A stretch of 31,556 nt of DNA from JBMORL01 sp049322335 (GCA_049322335.1 JBMORL010000013.1:1-31556), one strand, 5' to 3'. Counted from the stretch's first letter, positions 8,212 to 15,975 are shown. Notes: generated by a model not told the origin, from the sequence alone. Numbers and translations: made by a program.

Positions 8212-8228
8212 ATCCGCCTCTGGCGGAT
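8212..8228. repeat. Short GC-rich palindrome
   Basis: ATCCGCC and GGCGGAT flank a 3-nt loop. The palindrome would sit near the 5' end of the metH leader transcript. It resembles dispersed short palindromes found in bacterial intergenic regions. Confidence 0.5.
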
Positions 8229-8245
8229 TATTAAAAGAACCGATG

Positions 8246-8253
8246 CAAAGATA
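8246..8253 (-). promoter_or_regulatory. -7 promoter box of the metH riboswitch leader
   Basis: The minus strand reads TATCTTTG, matching TAnnTTTG, with a T-rich stretch about 20 bp upstream in the -33 place. Transcription should start near 8240 and run through the riboswitch. Confidence 0.6.
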
Positions 8254-8259
8254 ATTCAT

Positions 8260-8267
8260 TAAATTTG
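8260..8267 (+). promoter_or_regulatory. -7 promoter box of the collagen-like gene
   Basis: TAAATTTG matches TAnnTTTG and ends 13 bp before the ATG at 8281. It lies back to back with the metH promoter box, only 6 bp away, so the two core promoters overlap. Confidence 0.5.
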
Positions 8268-8280
8268 AATAAAAAAATCC

Positions 8281-9252
8281 ATGAAACCCTTGAAACTACT
8301 GGCTTTTCTATTGATTTTCATGCCCTTTACAGCGGGGGCAAAAATCACCGGGTTTATTGTAGAATGCGATCAGCCCACCAACATTAACTATGGCACGGAA
8401 GTAAATTTCCGCTTTTTTGTCCTCAACAAAAAAGGTAAAAAAGAACCTCTCAGAAGGTCGCAGTGCGATCTTGTAAAGATTACTTCCACACATGCCGAAT
8501 TTAGTTTTTTTACAATGCCCGATAACAGTTCGGCCGGTGGAAAAGCCGTGTTGTTTACCCGCCCAAAAACCGTGCAGGATACTGTTGCTGAAGTCCTGTT
8601 TACGTTAGTGGAAGATGAAAATAAATTTGAACAATCTTTCCGTTTCCGGATCAACTATAAAGGCCCGATGAAAATTGCTTTCAACGGATTTGAAGGAAAG
8701 TGGGGCGGAGTTTTTGAAAAGGGAAGGGAAGTAATCACACACCTGTCATCCAATGACGGAGAAAACGGGGGGAACGGTGATAACGGGAAAGACATTGCCG
8801 TAACTTTTCTTAAACTTAACTCGGGTTACCCGGATAGTTTTTATGTGTGCAGGGTGATCACTGTTGCCGATAACCAATCGTTTGAATTCAGGATTCAGAA
8901 TCCCAACGAACCCATCACCATCGATTGCCGGGGCGGAAAAGGAGGAAGAGGAGGAGACGGCACCAACGGATCAAAAAGAAACCGCTATCGTTTAAATGGA
9001 GGTAATGGCGGTAACGGAGGAACCGGTGGCAACGGAGGGGCGATAACCGTTAGAATATCAACTAATGCTGCTGAAATAAAAAAATCCATCACTTGTCTTA
9101 ATTCGGGAGGAATGGGAGGAAATGCGGGTGCTCCCGGAAAAGGCGTTTTTCATAAATCAGGAGACCCGGAACTAACGGGGAAAGACGGTGTGCCGGGATT
9201 ACAGGGAATGCTGGGACAAAACGGGCCGGAACCGGTGATTGTGGTGGAGTGA
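8281..9252 (+). CDS. Secreted glycine-rich collagen-like protein
   Basis: A 323-residue exported protein without a family I can name. A signal peptide covers residues 1-20 (core L-L-A-F-L-L-I-F, cleavage after TAGA). Residues about 21-150 look like one or two beta-sandwich domains. After that, Gly-rich blocks alternate with short beta-like stretches. The blocks are at about 158-172 (NGGNGDNG), 219-253 (GGKGGRGGDG, then NGGNGGNGGTGGNGG) and 276-320 (a collagen-like region with G-x-y spacing such as GKDGVPGLQG). No T9SS domain or lipobox is seen, so it may stay periplasmic or be anchored by partners. It is a single gene with its own promoter, and its stop codon is followed at once by a 12-copy heptamer array. 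Confidence 0.75.
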   Translation: MKPLKLLAFLLIFMPFTAGAKITGFIVECDQPTNINYGTEVNFRFFVLNKKGKKEPLRRSQCDLVKITSTHAEFSFFTMPDNSSAGGKAVLFTRPKTVQDTVAEVLFTLVEDENKFEQSFRFRINYKGPMKIAFNGFEGKWGGVFEKGREVITHLSSNDGENGGNGDNGKDIAVTFLKLNSGYPDSFYVCRVITVADNQSFEFRIQNPNEPITIDCRGGKGGRGGDGTNGSKRNRYRLNGGNGGNGGTGGNGGAITVRISTNAAEIKKSITCLNSGGMGGNAGAPGKGVFHKSGDPELTGKDGVPGLQGMLGQNGPEPVIVVE

Positions 9253-9258
9253 GAGGGG

Positions 9259-9342
9259 ATTTTAGATTTTAGATTTTAGATTTGAGATTTTAGATTTTAG
9301 ATTTTAGATTTTAGATTTTAGATTTTAGATTTTAGATTTTAG
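9259..9342 (+). repeat. Twelve-copy heptamer array (ATTTTAG)
   Basis: Twelve exact-length 7-bp units fill 84 bp. Eleven are ATTTTAG and the fourth is ATTTGAG. The array starts 6 bp after a stop codon and runs into the hairpin at 9346-9370. Confidence 0.95.
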
Positions 9343-9345
9343 ATT

Positions 9346-9370
9346 TTTTTTCTGACTTCGTCAGAAAAAA
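9346..9370. other. 11-bp hairpin between convergent genes
   Basis: TTTTTTCTGAC pairs perfectly with GTCAGAAAAAA around a 3-nt loop. The T run lies on the 5' arm and the A run on the 3' arm in both directions, so it lacks the downstream U tract of a classical terminator. It could still mark the end of both convergent transcripts. Confidence 0.6.
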
Positions 9371-9411
9371 TAAATGATACACTACAGAAACTCTTATCCT
9401 GCCAATCGCAT

Positions 9412-9453
9412 TTGTTCTGACATCTTACATCTCCCTGTCTAACATCTCTCCTC
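9412..9453 (-). repeat. 7-bp-period word after the small CxxC gene
   Basis: On the minus strand, immediately after the TGA, units such as AGATGTT, AGATGTA and AGATGTC follow each other with one 8-bp spacing. The sequence begins TGAGAGGAGA, close to TGAGAGGGGA at the stop codon of the facing collagen-like gene. Confidence 0.5.
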
Positions 9454-9711
9454 TCAGTTATCATCGTAGATAGAGCCGAAATCTTTAAAAAACTTTTTTA
9501 TTTTTTTACGGAAGAGGATAATGGGAATAAGCACGATAAAAATATAGGGAATGGCCATTAAAAAAAGGATACCTATGTTGAGTTGTTCTCCTATCCGGTT
9601 TGGGGCACCGTCATCTCCCGATTCCACTACAGCACGACACATCGCACATTGCGAAAACGAATAAACGCTGCTGATAAGCATAAAAAATAATATAGCGATA
9701 CGTTTTTTCAT
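9454..9711 (-). CDS. Small CxxC membrane protein, last gene of cox operon
   Basis: An 85-residue protein of no named family known to me. Residues 1-20 form a signal peptide or first membrane helix, followed at once by CAMC (C22, C25), a CxxC motif expected on the periplasmic side. A second hydrophobic helix spans about 47-68 and a Lys-rich tail stays in the cytoplasm. It lies 9 bp after the DUF420 gene at the end of the cytochrome oxidase operon, next to two SCO-like proteins. A role in copper or thiol handling during oxidase assembly is an inference from the motif and position. Confidence 0.75.
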   Translation of the reverse strand: MKKRIAILFFMLISSVYSFSQCAMCRAVVESGDDGAPNRIGEQLNIGILFLMAIPYIFIVLIPIILFRKKIKKFFKDFGSIYDDN

Positions 9712-9720
9712 CTATCAAAT

Positions 9721-10245
9721 TTACGAATAATAAGGGGAAATCATGCAATAAACCACTACACCTGTAACCGCCACATATAACCACAAAGGGAAAGTGATTT
9801 TGGCCAGTTTTCGGTGTTGTTCAAATTTTCCCGACCAGGCTTTTACATAGGTAAACAGCACCAATGGGATAATAATGGCCGACAGCAAAATGTGCGTAAT
9901 GAGAATAAAATAATACAGATATTTCATTTCACCGCCATAGGCTGTATTTTCGCTCGTCATATGATAGGCTACATACATTACCAGGAAAGAACAGGATAAC
10001 AAAATGCAAATTTTATTGATGGTTTCGTGAAGTTTTATTTTTTTGTTTTTGATGGCCACTAAAGAAATGATAAGCAACAGCGCAGTCAGTCCGTTGATAG
10101 AAGCATATACAGGCGGAAGAAACCTCAGCGGTTCGGCTGTTTTTATTTTTATGCCAAATAATAATGCCACAGCAACAGGAATGACAATGGAAACGGCAAT
10201 GATTCCTTTTCTGTATTTTTTTTCGTAATCGATGGTGTTATTCAT
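9721..10245 (-). CDS. DUF420 protein, CtaM-like oxidase assembly factor
   Basis: A 174-residue protein with about five membrane helices (around 14-32, 44-63, 76-94, 110-130 and 150-170) and the pattern of the DUF420 family. Conserved polar positions include H73 (L-H-E-T), Y97-H99 and H117. The family includes CtaM, an assembly factor for heme-copper oxidases in Firmicutes, and DUF420 genes are often found beside oxidase genes in Bacteroidota. The start overlaps the end of the upstream SCO gene by 8 bp, which supports co-translation. Its function as an assembly factor is transferred from the family. Confidence 0.85.
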   Translation of the reverse strand: MNNTIDYEKKYRKGIIAVSIVIPVAVALLFGIKIKTAEPLRFLPPVYASINGLTALLLIISLVAIKNKKIKLHETINKICILLSCSFLVMYVAYHMTSENTAYGGEMKYLYYFILITHILLSAIIIPLVLFTYVKAWSGKFEQHRKLAKITFPLWLYVAVTGVVVYCMISPYYS

Positions 10246-10867
10246 ATTCTTTCAGTAATAATTCAATATCGGCAATCATCCTGTCTATTTCTTTGGTTTC
10301 GGTTCCGGTGTATAATCCGCGAATGTGTTTTTCCTTATCTACCAGCACCACTATTTCCGAGTGAAGAAAACCTCCGTCTGCCCCGGCATCTTCACCCGCA
10401 CTCAGAAAATAACCCTCCATTCCCAGGTCGTAAATAACCTCTTTGTCTCCCGTCACCAGGTGCCATTTTTCGGTGGCAATGGCATTTTTTTCCGCATATC
10501 GTTTTAACGTTTCCACCGAATCGCGTTTAGGATCCACTGTATGTGAAATCATGAGTATGTCCCATCCTTTTTCATCCGTTATTTTACGAAAGCGTTTCAG
10601 TTCTGTCATCATTTTCGGACAAATACTGGGGCAGGATGTGAAAAAGAAATTGGAAATATAAATTTTATTTTCAAAGTCTTTTTGTGTGATGAATTTCCTG
10701 TCCTGGTTCAGAAAACCGAATTCGGGAACAGAATGATAAACCGTATCTTTTTCATCCGAAGGGTTCACTTCCCTGGGCCCGAAATAGGGTAACAATTTCT
10801 TTTTTTCTTCTCCCGAGCAGGAAAAAAAGATAAACAAAATGAAAATGAAAAAACTACTTCTGTGCAT
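10238..10867 (-). CDS. SCO1/SenC copper chaperone lipoprotein
   Basis: A 209-residue lipoprotein (lipobox ending at C17) with a thioredoxin-like SCO fold. The copper ligands are intact: C79 and C83 in CPSIC, and H169 in F-L-H-S-E. The H-T-V-D-P-K-R-D segment near 109 is also typical of the family. SCO proteins deliver or reduce copper at the CuA site of cytochrome oxidase subunit II. The start lies 14 bp inside the end of the upstream SCO-like gene, so the two are tightly coupled. This is the canonical member of the pair. Confidence 0.93.
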   Translation of the reverse strand: MHRSSFFIFILFIFFSCSGEEKKKLLPYFGPREVNPSDEKDTVYHSVPEFGFLNQDRKFITQKDFENKIYISNFFFTSCPSICPKMMTELKRFRKITDEKGWDILMISHTVDPKRDSVETLKRYAEKNAIATEKWHLVTGDKEVIYDLGMEGYFLSAGEDAGADGGFLHSEIVVLVDKEKHIRGLYTGTETKEIDRMIADIELLLKEYE

Positions 10868-11486
10868 ATTCTTTTATCAGTAAACGCAAATCACTTAGCA
10901 GGTCGATCATCTGAACGCTTTGGGTAATATCATAAATTCCCCTGAGATGAAAGTCTTTATCGATGAGAAAAAATGTGTTGAGATAAAGCGGCTCGCCTGT
11001 TTTCTCACTTATTTTCTCCGAGTATTTTTTTCCATCCATTTCCACTTCAAAAAAGGGATTCACTTCCGAATAAAACATCATCCATCTTTTCTCATCCACA
11101 CCCAGCCTGCCCTGCATTTGTGAAAGAAAACCCGAAGAAGAAGAATCTTTAACTTCTGTGAGCACAATAATATCCTGCATTTTTGATTCCTTTATGATCT
11201 CATTATACAATGTAAACTTAAACAGATTTACATCCCATTTGCAGTCATAAGGACATCCCGGCTGTAATACCCCGGTGACCAGAATTTTTCCTTTAAAATC
11301 TTTTTTCGAAAGTGTGGTATTGTTTACAGCATGAAGTGAAAAATCGGTAAACACAAATTCTTTTTCATTCTGCTGAGGGCCATAATAAGGCAAGGCTTCA
11401 AACCGATGAAGTCCTGTAGAAAAAAAATAAAAAAAGCTGAACGGGAGAATGACAACAAGAAAGAGCAGTGTGAATTTTTTGGCCAA
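10854..11486 (-). CDS. SCO-like protein lacking the copper-ligand histidine
   Basis: A 210-residue thioredoxin-like protein anchored by one N-terminal helix (5-24). It keeps the CxxxC pair (C78 and C82 in CPYDC) and shares the L-P-Y-x-G-P-x-x element and the tail pattern with the next SCO protein. Where that protein has the metal-ligand His169, this one has a Tyr (about 168) in the L-Y-L-N-T-F-F-L-I-D strand, and the D-P-x-R-D block is gone. It may act as a thiol-disulfide protein rather than a copper carrier. The only plausible start is a TTG at 11486, because a stop codon lies two codons upstream and the next Met is at about 103. Confidence 0.8.
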   Translation of the reverse strand: MAKKFTLLFLVVILPFSFFYFFSTGLHRFEALPYYGPQQNEKEFVFTDFSLHAVNNTTLSKKDFKGKILVTGVLQPGCPYDCKWDVNLFKFTLYNEIIKESKMQDIIVLTEVKDSSSSGFLSQMQGRLGVDEKRWMMFYSEVNPFFEVEMDGKKYSEKISEKTGEPLYLNTFFLIDKDFHLRGIYDITQSVQMIDLLSDLRLLIKEYAQK

Positions 11487-11498
11487 TTCTTAATTCAT

Positions 11499-11882
11499 TT
11501 ACAGGTAATTTTCCCAAATCCAGGCCACATACGTTCCCTCTGTAAGGCAAATAAATACCAGGTAAAGGATAAAGAGAATATAAGGCGCAAGAATGACCCA
11601 CTTTAATGCCTTTTTCTCATCTCCCAGGTGCATAAATACCATAACAATGTATCCGGCTTTGATAACGGTGAGCACAAGATACATTACTTTGATTATCTGC
11701 CATGAAGTGGTATCTATACCACCCACTGCTGTTTTAGAAAATACAATTCCCACAAAAAGTTCGATGATAGTAATGATGGACATGATAGCTGTTACCAGGT
11801 ATATCTTTTTCCGGATCTTTTTTCCGGCAGCTTCATCATGATGATAATACAACGAGTATTCTACAATATCATCTCTTTCCAT
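11499..11882 (-). CDS. Cytochrome c oxidase subunit IV
   Basis: A 127-residue protein with three membrane helices (about 27-50, 62-84 and 93-115), the size and layout of the bacterial subunit IV family (CoxD/CtaF type). The N-terminal part is polar with Y-Y-H-H-D-E. It is the small, non-catalytic subunit that stabilises the heme-copper oxidase core. It lies 35 bp downstream of subunit III and 12 bp upstream of the SCO-like gene, within one operon. Confidence 0.85.
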   Translation of the reverse strand: MERDDIVEYSLYYHHDEAAGKKIRKKIYLVTAIMSIITIIELFVGIVFSKTAVGGIDTTSWQIIKVMYLVLTVIKAGYIVMVFMHLGDEKKALKWVILAPYILFILYLVFICLTEGTYVAWIWENYL

Positions 11883-11917
11883 GGTTTATTTTTTTTCGGT
11901 TTGAAAGATCTTTTTTT

Positions 11918-12688
11918 TTACAACAGGTAGAAGAATGTAAACACAAATACCCACACCAAATCCACAAAGTGCCAGTAGAGACCAATCTTTTCGATCATCT
12001 CGTAGTGTCCTACTTTATCATATTTTCCGGCCAGTACCTGTGAGAAAATAATAATATTAATCACCACTCCGCTAAACACGTGAAATCCGTGAAAGCCGGT
12101 GATGAAGAAAAAGAACATGGCATATTGTTGAGGACCGGGAGCCCCCAGTTGAGGAACTCCATGGTCAGTCATCACAACTGCCCCGGTTTCATCTACTACT
12201 TTTCCATAGGAATTATACCATAAAGTCGCGTTATCGCCTGCTGGCCCGAAAATCATTTCTCCATTGGGGCCACCAATAAAAGTATACCACTCAAAAGCCT
12301 GGGAGCTTACAAAGAAGATACCTCCAACAATAGTAAGTCCTAACCAAAAAATCACTCCTTTTTTATCCATGCGGTGTCCGGCTTCCACGGCCAGCACCAT
12401 AGTTACAGAAGAGATAATAAGAATGAAAGTCATCAATGCCACGAATCCGAGCGGAATGTGAGCATGTGTAAACGGGAAGTGGGTAAATACCAATTCCGAA
12501 GAAGGCCATTCACCGGTGTAGGCGTGACGTGCAAATCCGTATGCAGTAAGTAATCCCCCGAATGTCAAAGCATCGGAAACGAGGAAGAACCACATCATTA
12601 ATTTTCCGTAACTAACTGAGAAGGGGGAGCCTTTTCCGCCCCATGTGGGCTTAACGATTTCTTCTGCGTGGGCTGCGTGTCCTGCCAT
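11918..12688 (-). CDS. Cytochrome c oxidase subunit III
   Basis: A 256-residue protein with the conserved subunit III pattern. It has about seven hydrophobic helices, L-M-M-W-F-F-L-V-S-D-A near 30, the FFFITGFHGFHVFSG motif near 192-206 and W-H-F-V-D-L-V-W-V-F near the end. An insertion of about 40 residues (around 138-178) lies between the helices. Subunit III belongs to the core of heme-copper oxidases that reduce oxygen and pump protons. It is the second of two adjacent subunit III-type genes, 24 bp after the first. Confidence 0.93.
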   Translation of the reverse strand: MAGHAAHAEEIVKPTWGGKGSPFSVSYGKLMMWFFLVSDALTFGGLLTAYGFARHAYTGEWPSSELVFTHFPFTHAHIPLGFVALMTFILIISSVTMVLAVEAGHRMDKKGVIFWLGLTIVGGIFFVSSQAFEWYTFIGGPNGEMIFGPAGDNATLWYNSYGKVVDETGAVVMTDHGVPQLGAPGPQQYAMFFFFITGFHGFHVFSGVVINIIIFSQVLAGKYDKVGHYEMIEKIGLYWHFVDLVWVFVFTFFYLL

Positions 12689-12712
12689 AGATGAAATGAA
12701 TTTGGTGCAAGT

Positions 12713-13456
12713 TTAATGAATAAATTGTAAAAACAAGAACAAAAGGATCCATAATGCATCCAAAAAATGCCAATAGATACTTATCAATTTAATTTTCAAA
12801 TGGTTTTGGCTGTTGAAGTGGTTCAGGAAAGCTTTCAACATGACTATGATCATATAAATTAATCCTCCCAATAAATGCAACACATGCAATGCTGTAAGAA
12901 GATACATATAGGAAGCGGCCGTGTTCTTTGCATCCTTCATTTGGTCGACCTGGGCCGGGTTCAATTCTTTTCCATCGGGCAGGTAGAATTTTCCGTCTTT
13001 AAAATCCAGTTCCTGTCCCGCAAACGAATAGGTAAAATCTGTGCCGTATTCGCCTTTGATGAACAGGTTGCCATTATCATCCAGAAGCGGACTGTTGGCA
13101 AAATAGCTTCCGCTTTCTTTCAGTTGTTTCCAGCCGTTAAACTGGGTAACTGAAAATCCGATGCCCAGCAAAAAAGTAACCAGCAGCATATATTTAGCCA
13201 GTGATTTATTGTCTTTTTTAATAGCCGACAAAGCCATATTTACTGTTACGCTGGATACGATGATGATGCCTGTACTGATCCAGAAGGCAGGAGGCACAGA
13301 AAGGTTCACCCAGAATTTCATTCCTTTGGAAACGAGGAACCCGCTGCAAAGCGAACCGAACAACATAACGATACTTACAATTCCCAGCCAAAGGAGGTTT
13401 TGCGAGGCTTTTTCCTTTCTTTTTTTATCGGCAATAACGTAATCCTGTTCTTCCAT
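12713..13456 (-). CDS. Second subunit III-type oxidase protein
   Basis: A 247-residue membrane protein related to oxidase subunit III. It keeps the T-A-L-H-V-L-H-L-L-G motif near 189-198 and an ending Y-W-H-F-L-D-A-L-W-I. The N-terminal half is divergent, and there is a soluble insertion of about 50 residues (around 125-175). Two neighbouring subunit III genes are common in Bacteroidota oxidase clusters. The start codon shares one base with the ctaB stop, which points to translational coupling. Confidence 0.87.
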   Translation of the reverse strand: MEEQDYVIADKKRKEKASQNLLWLGIVSIVMLFGSLCSGFLVSKGMKFWVNLSVPPAFWISTGIIIVSSVTVNMALSAIKKDNKSLAKYMLLVTFLLGIGFSVTQFNGWKQLKESGSYFANSPLLDDNGNLFIKGEYGTDFTYSFAGQELDFKDGKFYLPDGKELNPAQVDQMKDAKNTAASYMYLLTALHVLHLLGGLIYMIIVMLKAFLNHFNSQNHLKIKLISIYWHFLDALWILLFLFLQFIH

Positions 13457-14346
13457 CAGATTTTATCTAAAACGTAAATGAGTTGAATGAGGGGCAGATA
13501 AATGAACGAGGCAAACATCAGTTTTTTGGCGTCTTTCATTTCCTGGGAATGATGAAGTTTTAAAGCGAGGCGGTAAAATAACAATCCTGCAACGGAACAT
13601 ACTATGAGTGAAATCACCCCGGTGATATTGAAAATCCAGAGAGAAGCACTGGAAACAATCATTGTGCAGGTATAAATGAGGATTTGCAGACTGCTTCCCG
13701 GATTTCTTCCGAATTGAGAGGGAAGCAAACGATATCCGGCTTTTTTATAATCATCGTCCAGCACCCAGGCAATGGCCCAGAAATGGGGAAACTGCCACAT
13801 AAACTGCACAAAAAACAACAACCCGGGCACGATACCGAATTTTCCGGTAGCAGCCACATAACCCAGCAAAGGCGGAATGGCTCCGGGAAATGCGCCCACA
13901 AAAACAGCCCATGCAGAAACTCTTTTCATAGGCGTATATACGGCTACGTAAATGAACAATGCCAGAAAACCCAATACAAAACTCAGCGGATTAATCATCC
14001 ACAACAAAACAAGCCCCGACACTCCGAATAAAACAGAAACCCAGATGGCTTCGGCCACTGAAATGGAATGTTTTACCAGCGGACGATTTTGGGTGCGCTG
14101 CATCAGTTTATCATAATCTTTTTCAATCACCTGGTTAAATCCGTTGGAAGCACCGGTTACCAGAAAACCACCGGCAATCATCAGTAAAAAATCGCGGAGC
14201 ACAAATTCTGTTGCCATCAGGTATCCCAATACAGCCGAAACTACCACAATGGTAGACAACCGGAGTTTGGTAAGAATAGCATATTCCTTTAGCCTCAGTA
14301 CAACACTGAGTTTTTGCGGAGCTGTGTATGATTGTTCCCTTACCAA
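13456..14346 (-). CDS. ctaB: Protoheme IX farnesyltransferase
   Basis: A 296-residue UbiA-type prenyltransferase that makes heme O from heme B for the oxidase. The signature is N71-Q-V-I-E-K-D-Y-D, followed by M-Q-R-T-Q-N-R-P-L near 82-90. About eight to nine hydrophobic helices follow, with the second Asp-rich loop D-D-D-Y-K-K-A-G-Y-R near 196-205. It is the first gene of the eight-gene oxidase operon. The start appears to be TTG: the first ATG is 43 codons in, and a -7 box lies 13 bp upstream. Confidence 0.95.
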   Translation of the reverse strand: MVREQSYTAPQKLSVVLRLKEYAILTKLRLSTIVVVSAVLGYLMATEFVLRDFLLMIAGGFLVTGASNGFNQVIEKDYDKLMQRTQNRPLVKHSISVAEAIWVSVLFGVSGLVLLWMINPLSFVLGFLALFIYVAVYTPMKRVSAWAVFVGAFPGAIPPLLGYVAATGKFGIVPGLLFFVQFMWQFPHFWAIAWVLDDDYKKAGYRLLPSQFGRNPGSSLQILIYTCTMIVSSASLWIFNITGVISLIVCSVAGLLFYRLALKLHHSQEMKDAKKLMFASFIYLPLIQLIYVLDKI

Positions 14347-14359
14347 AATAATAACAGGC

Positions 14360-14367
14360 CAAAGGTA
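14360..14367 (-). promoter_or_regulatory. -7 promoter box of the oxidase operon
   Basis: The minus strand reads TACCTTTG, 13 bp before the ctaB start and inside the 42-bp gap after the polysaccharide operon. It suggests that the oxidase genes form their own transcription unit. No clear -33 box is seen. Confidence 0.55.
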
Positions 14368-14388
14368 AAAATAATGAGGAAAGTGTAT

Positions 14389-15975
14389 TCAGAAATCGGA
14401 ATAACTGTTCCAGAGGCGGGTGGATAAACCTGCCTGAAGATAATGGCTGGTAACCGTTTGGTTCTCATTTTTCAGCTGGCGATAGATATGCGACACGAAA
14501 AGGCGAAGATTAACAGAAGGAATAAGTATCAACGAAATAGTAAACTTATTATAAAACAGATCGTTCTTGAGTCCTTGCCCGATAACGTTATTATAATCCT
14601 GTGCCCGGTTGTTATACGACTGGTACACATTTCCACCATAGCTCAGTACAGATGAATCGGTTCCGTAAATGGCGAAATTGGTTTGGTTTTCCAATTGAAA
14701 ATTTTTGAAACCATAGCGGGCAAATATCACATTTTCTTTAAAGTTTGATCCCAGCGGATGAGCCAATGGAGCATTAAAGTGAGCATAGTTTTGCAATGTT
14801 GAACCATGAGAATAGGTAAATGGCCGCGCCATATTGAATTCATATTGCAACTGAAGGTTTTTAACCTTAAATGGTTCCAGGATTTTAGCCCCGGCCTGGA
14901 AGGCATATTTATTGGCCCACCATCCGCTGTCTTTTTTTATTTCAGAAAGTAAAAATTCATCAATGAGCGCCTGGCCGTATACAAGATAATTATCGGTAAT
15001 CTTTACTTTCAGATTCAATCCCATCAATGCATTATCAGCCGATCCGAGGGAATATTCAACCGGGCGGTAGAAAATAAAAGGGTTTAAATAATTGATATCG
15101 AACTGGCGGTTGAGCAGCGTGTCTTTGGCCTGCCACACGATAGCTTCGAAAATTCCGAGTGAAACACGCCTGCTGATATTCCAGTTAAGAAAATGCATGG
15201 AAGTGAATTTCTTTTTGAACTGTGAATTTTTTCCATCTGTTCCCCTTATATCATCCATCATCGCAAAAAGATTCACGTATTTTACTCTCCAGAAAGAAGT
15301 AGTAACACTAAGGTAAGGATAGTTATATGCATTATCACTCAGCAACATTGAGCGATAACCATCACCAAAAAAATTCTTGCCATATCCTGCGCGGAAATTA
15401 AAATAGGGATGGGGTGTATAGGAAAAATAACCCGAAAGCATGGTATAGGAATATCCGGCTTTTGTTTCGTGCGCATAACCTAACGAGGGGAGAATTTGTG
15501 TTGAATCAGCAAAATTTCCTGTCCAGTCGGCCCACGAAGAATTATCTGTATAAAACTCTCCGTACACTGCCAGTTTGTTTTTCAGCTGCATATCCAGCAT
15601 GGCACCGGCACCCGATTGAATGAAAGAAGTATCAGAAGAAAGCGATAAACCATAACTGCCATTCATTAAGGGAAGAGCAATGACTGAAAACGGGGATGAA
15701 GAAGAATCTTTTAGTGAAAAACCATAAATGAATTCATCCCCCAGGCGAGAAATTTTAATGGCTCCTTTTTTTTCTTTTACTGCAGAATCAGCACCTGTGA
15801 GCAGTACTTCGTGCCGGTTGTAAGGGCGAACACATGTGTGAAAATTTACATCCAGTTTATTAAGATGCGTTTCATACAAAGATTTTACTTCGTAATGCAA
15901 TGGCAGAAAATCCTGCTGAGAAAAAAGCTGCCCGGAAAGCGTTAGTGAAAGACATATAATGAACGGGCGGATCAT
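14389..15975 (-). CDS. Wzi-like / RemB-like outer-membrane protein, copy A
   Basis: A 528-residue protein with a signal peptide (1-19, cleaved near LFSQ-QD) and alternating beta-strand character typical of a barrel. It carries GYRSMLLSDNAYNYP near 205-220 and the A-P-L-A-H-P-L-G element near 410, both shared with the 17039-18685 protein. These fit the capsule-assembly Wzi family; related Bacteroidota proteins are also called RemB (gliding motility). Its start overlaps the end of the wecA-type gene by 4 bp. It is the last gene of the polysaccharide operon, so retention or surface attachment of the glycan is the likely role. Confidence 0.75.
   Translation of the reverse strand: MIRPFIICLSLTLSGQLFSQQDFLPLHYEVKSLYETHLNKLDVNFHTCVRPYNRHEVLLTGADSAVKEKKGAIKISRLGDEFIYGFSLKDSSSSPFSVIALPLMNGSYGLSLSSDTSFIQSGAGAMLDMQLKNKLAVYGEFYTDNSSWADWTGNFADSTQILPSLGYAHETKAGYSYTMLSGYFSYTPHPYFNFRAGYGKNFFGDGYRSMLLSDNAYNYPYLSVTTSFWRVKYVNLFAMMDDIRGTDGKNSQFKKKFTSMHFLNWNISRRVSLGIFEAIVWQAKDTLLNRQFDINYLNPFIFYRPVEYSLGSADNALMGLNLKVKITDNYLVYGQALIDEFLLSEIKKDSGWWANKYAFQAGAKILEPFKVKNLQLQYEFNMARPFTYSHGSTLQNYAHFNAPLAHPLGSNFKENVIFARYGFKNFQLENQTNFAIYGTDSSVLSYGGNVYQSYNNRAQDYNNVIGQGLKNDLFYNKFTISLILIPSVNLRLFVSHIYRQLKNENQTVTSHYLQAGLSTRLWNSYSDF

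Noticed and set aside
8212..8228. Terminator or regulatory hairpin of the collagen-like gene
   Set aside because: It lies upstream of that gene's promoter box and has no T run. It more probably belongs to the metH leader or is a dispersed palindrome.
9259..9342. CRISPR array
   Set aside because: The units are 7 bp with no spacers.
9346..9370. Classical bidirectional intrinsic terminator
   Set aside because: The T run is on the 5' arm and the A run on the 3' arm in both orientations, so there is no U tract after the stem. I keep it only as a hairpin.
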